Source: Spirochaetaceae bacterium (GTDB taxonomy: Bacteria; Spirochaetota; Spirochaetia; Treponematales; Breznakiellaceae). Taken from it: a stretch of DNA of 5,531 nucleotides. Shown in pieces: positions 5,493-5,531 of the stretch. The number at the start of each line of letters is the position of its first letter. Positions within the stretch are counted from its first letter, which is position 1. Where the stretch lies: contig JAIRMP010000031.1 in the NCBI GenBank assembly GCA_031258615.1, positions 1 to 5,531 on the forward strand, in the 5' to 3' direction. A program made the translations under genes and the position numbers. Below the pieces are notes generated by a model that was not told the origin of the DNA, ran no database searches, and saw only the letters and a program-made list of their open reading frames with translations.

Positions 5493-5531
5493 GCAGGCTG
5501 GCCTGCCTGGCCTGCTAATTGCTAATTTTTT
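5493..5531. repeat. Short tandem repeats and a T-run at the window end
   Basis: CTGGCCTGC is repeated twice in tandem (5498-5515), followed by two copies of GCTAATT (5514-5520 and 5521-5527) and a T-run at the window edge. GCAGGC and GCCTGC (5493-5498/5501-5506) can pair. A terminator is possible, but the stem and T-run are separated and the sequence is cut off, so I leave it as a repeat. Confidence 0.5.

Noticed and set aside
1..5531. CRISPR array or tRNA gene
   Set aside because: Repeats are few, irregularly spaced and palindromic without uniform spacers. No cloverleaf with a T-arm GTTCRA-type motif was seen.

Overview
The window looks like chromosomal DNA from a GC-rich Treponema-like spirochaete, possibly from the termite-gut group. 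This is inferred from the style of the proteins: a bitopic class III cyclase-type sensor, a eukaryote-type hexokinase, a DUF2259-like secreted protein and a relaxed-lipobox lipoprotein. The abundant small GC-rich intergenic hairpins fit the same picture. No marker gene fixes the taxonomy.

Layout. Positions 1-222 are a hairpin-rich non-coding block with copies of a CGCAAACTCC/GGAGTTTGCG motif. A promoter candidate (225-253) touches its edge, followed by an AT-richer leader with a 36-codon ORF. Next comes a rightward two-gene operon: a membrane sensor with a cyclase homology domain (about 408-2153) and a hexokinase (2186-3559). Two leftward genes converge on it: a putative lipoprotein (3574-4089) and a secreted DUF2259-like protein (4387-5103). 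A compound palindromic element (about 4160-4270) lies between them. Positions 5104-5531 hold no convincing gene, and their distal part is a second hairpin block. It carries an inverted copy of the left block's 14-base motif and of a second 10-base motif.

How the genes fit together. The operon couples a periplasm-facing signalling protein to glucose phosphorylation. The cyclase domain is the main surprise. It lacks the first metal-binding Asp, the ribose-binding Asn and the transition-state Arg at their expected positions, while the second metal Asp and the K-x-x-G-D lysine remain. It may be a pseudo-cyclase that binds nucleotide or partners rather than making cAMP. The hexokinase keeps all the catalytic motifs I can recognise. 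The leftward genes encode cell-envelope or exported proteins of unknown role.

I see no tRNA, rRNA, CRISPR array, complete insertion sequence or phage gene. No complete undescribed system is evident. The points most worth following are the degenerate cyclase paired with hexokinase, the in-frame leader ORF, and the two families of palindromic intergenic elements.
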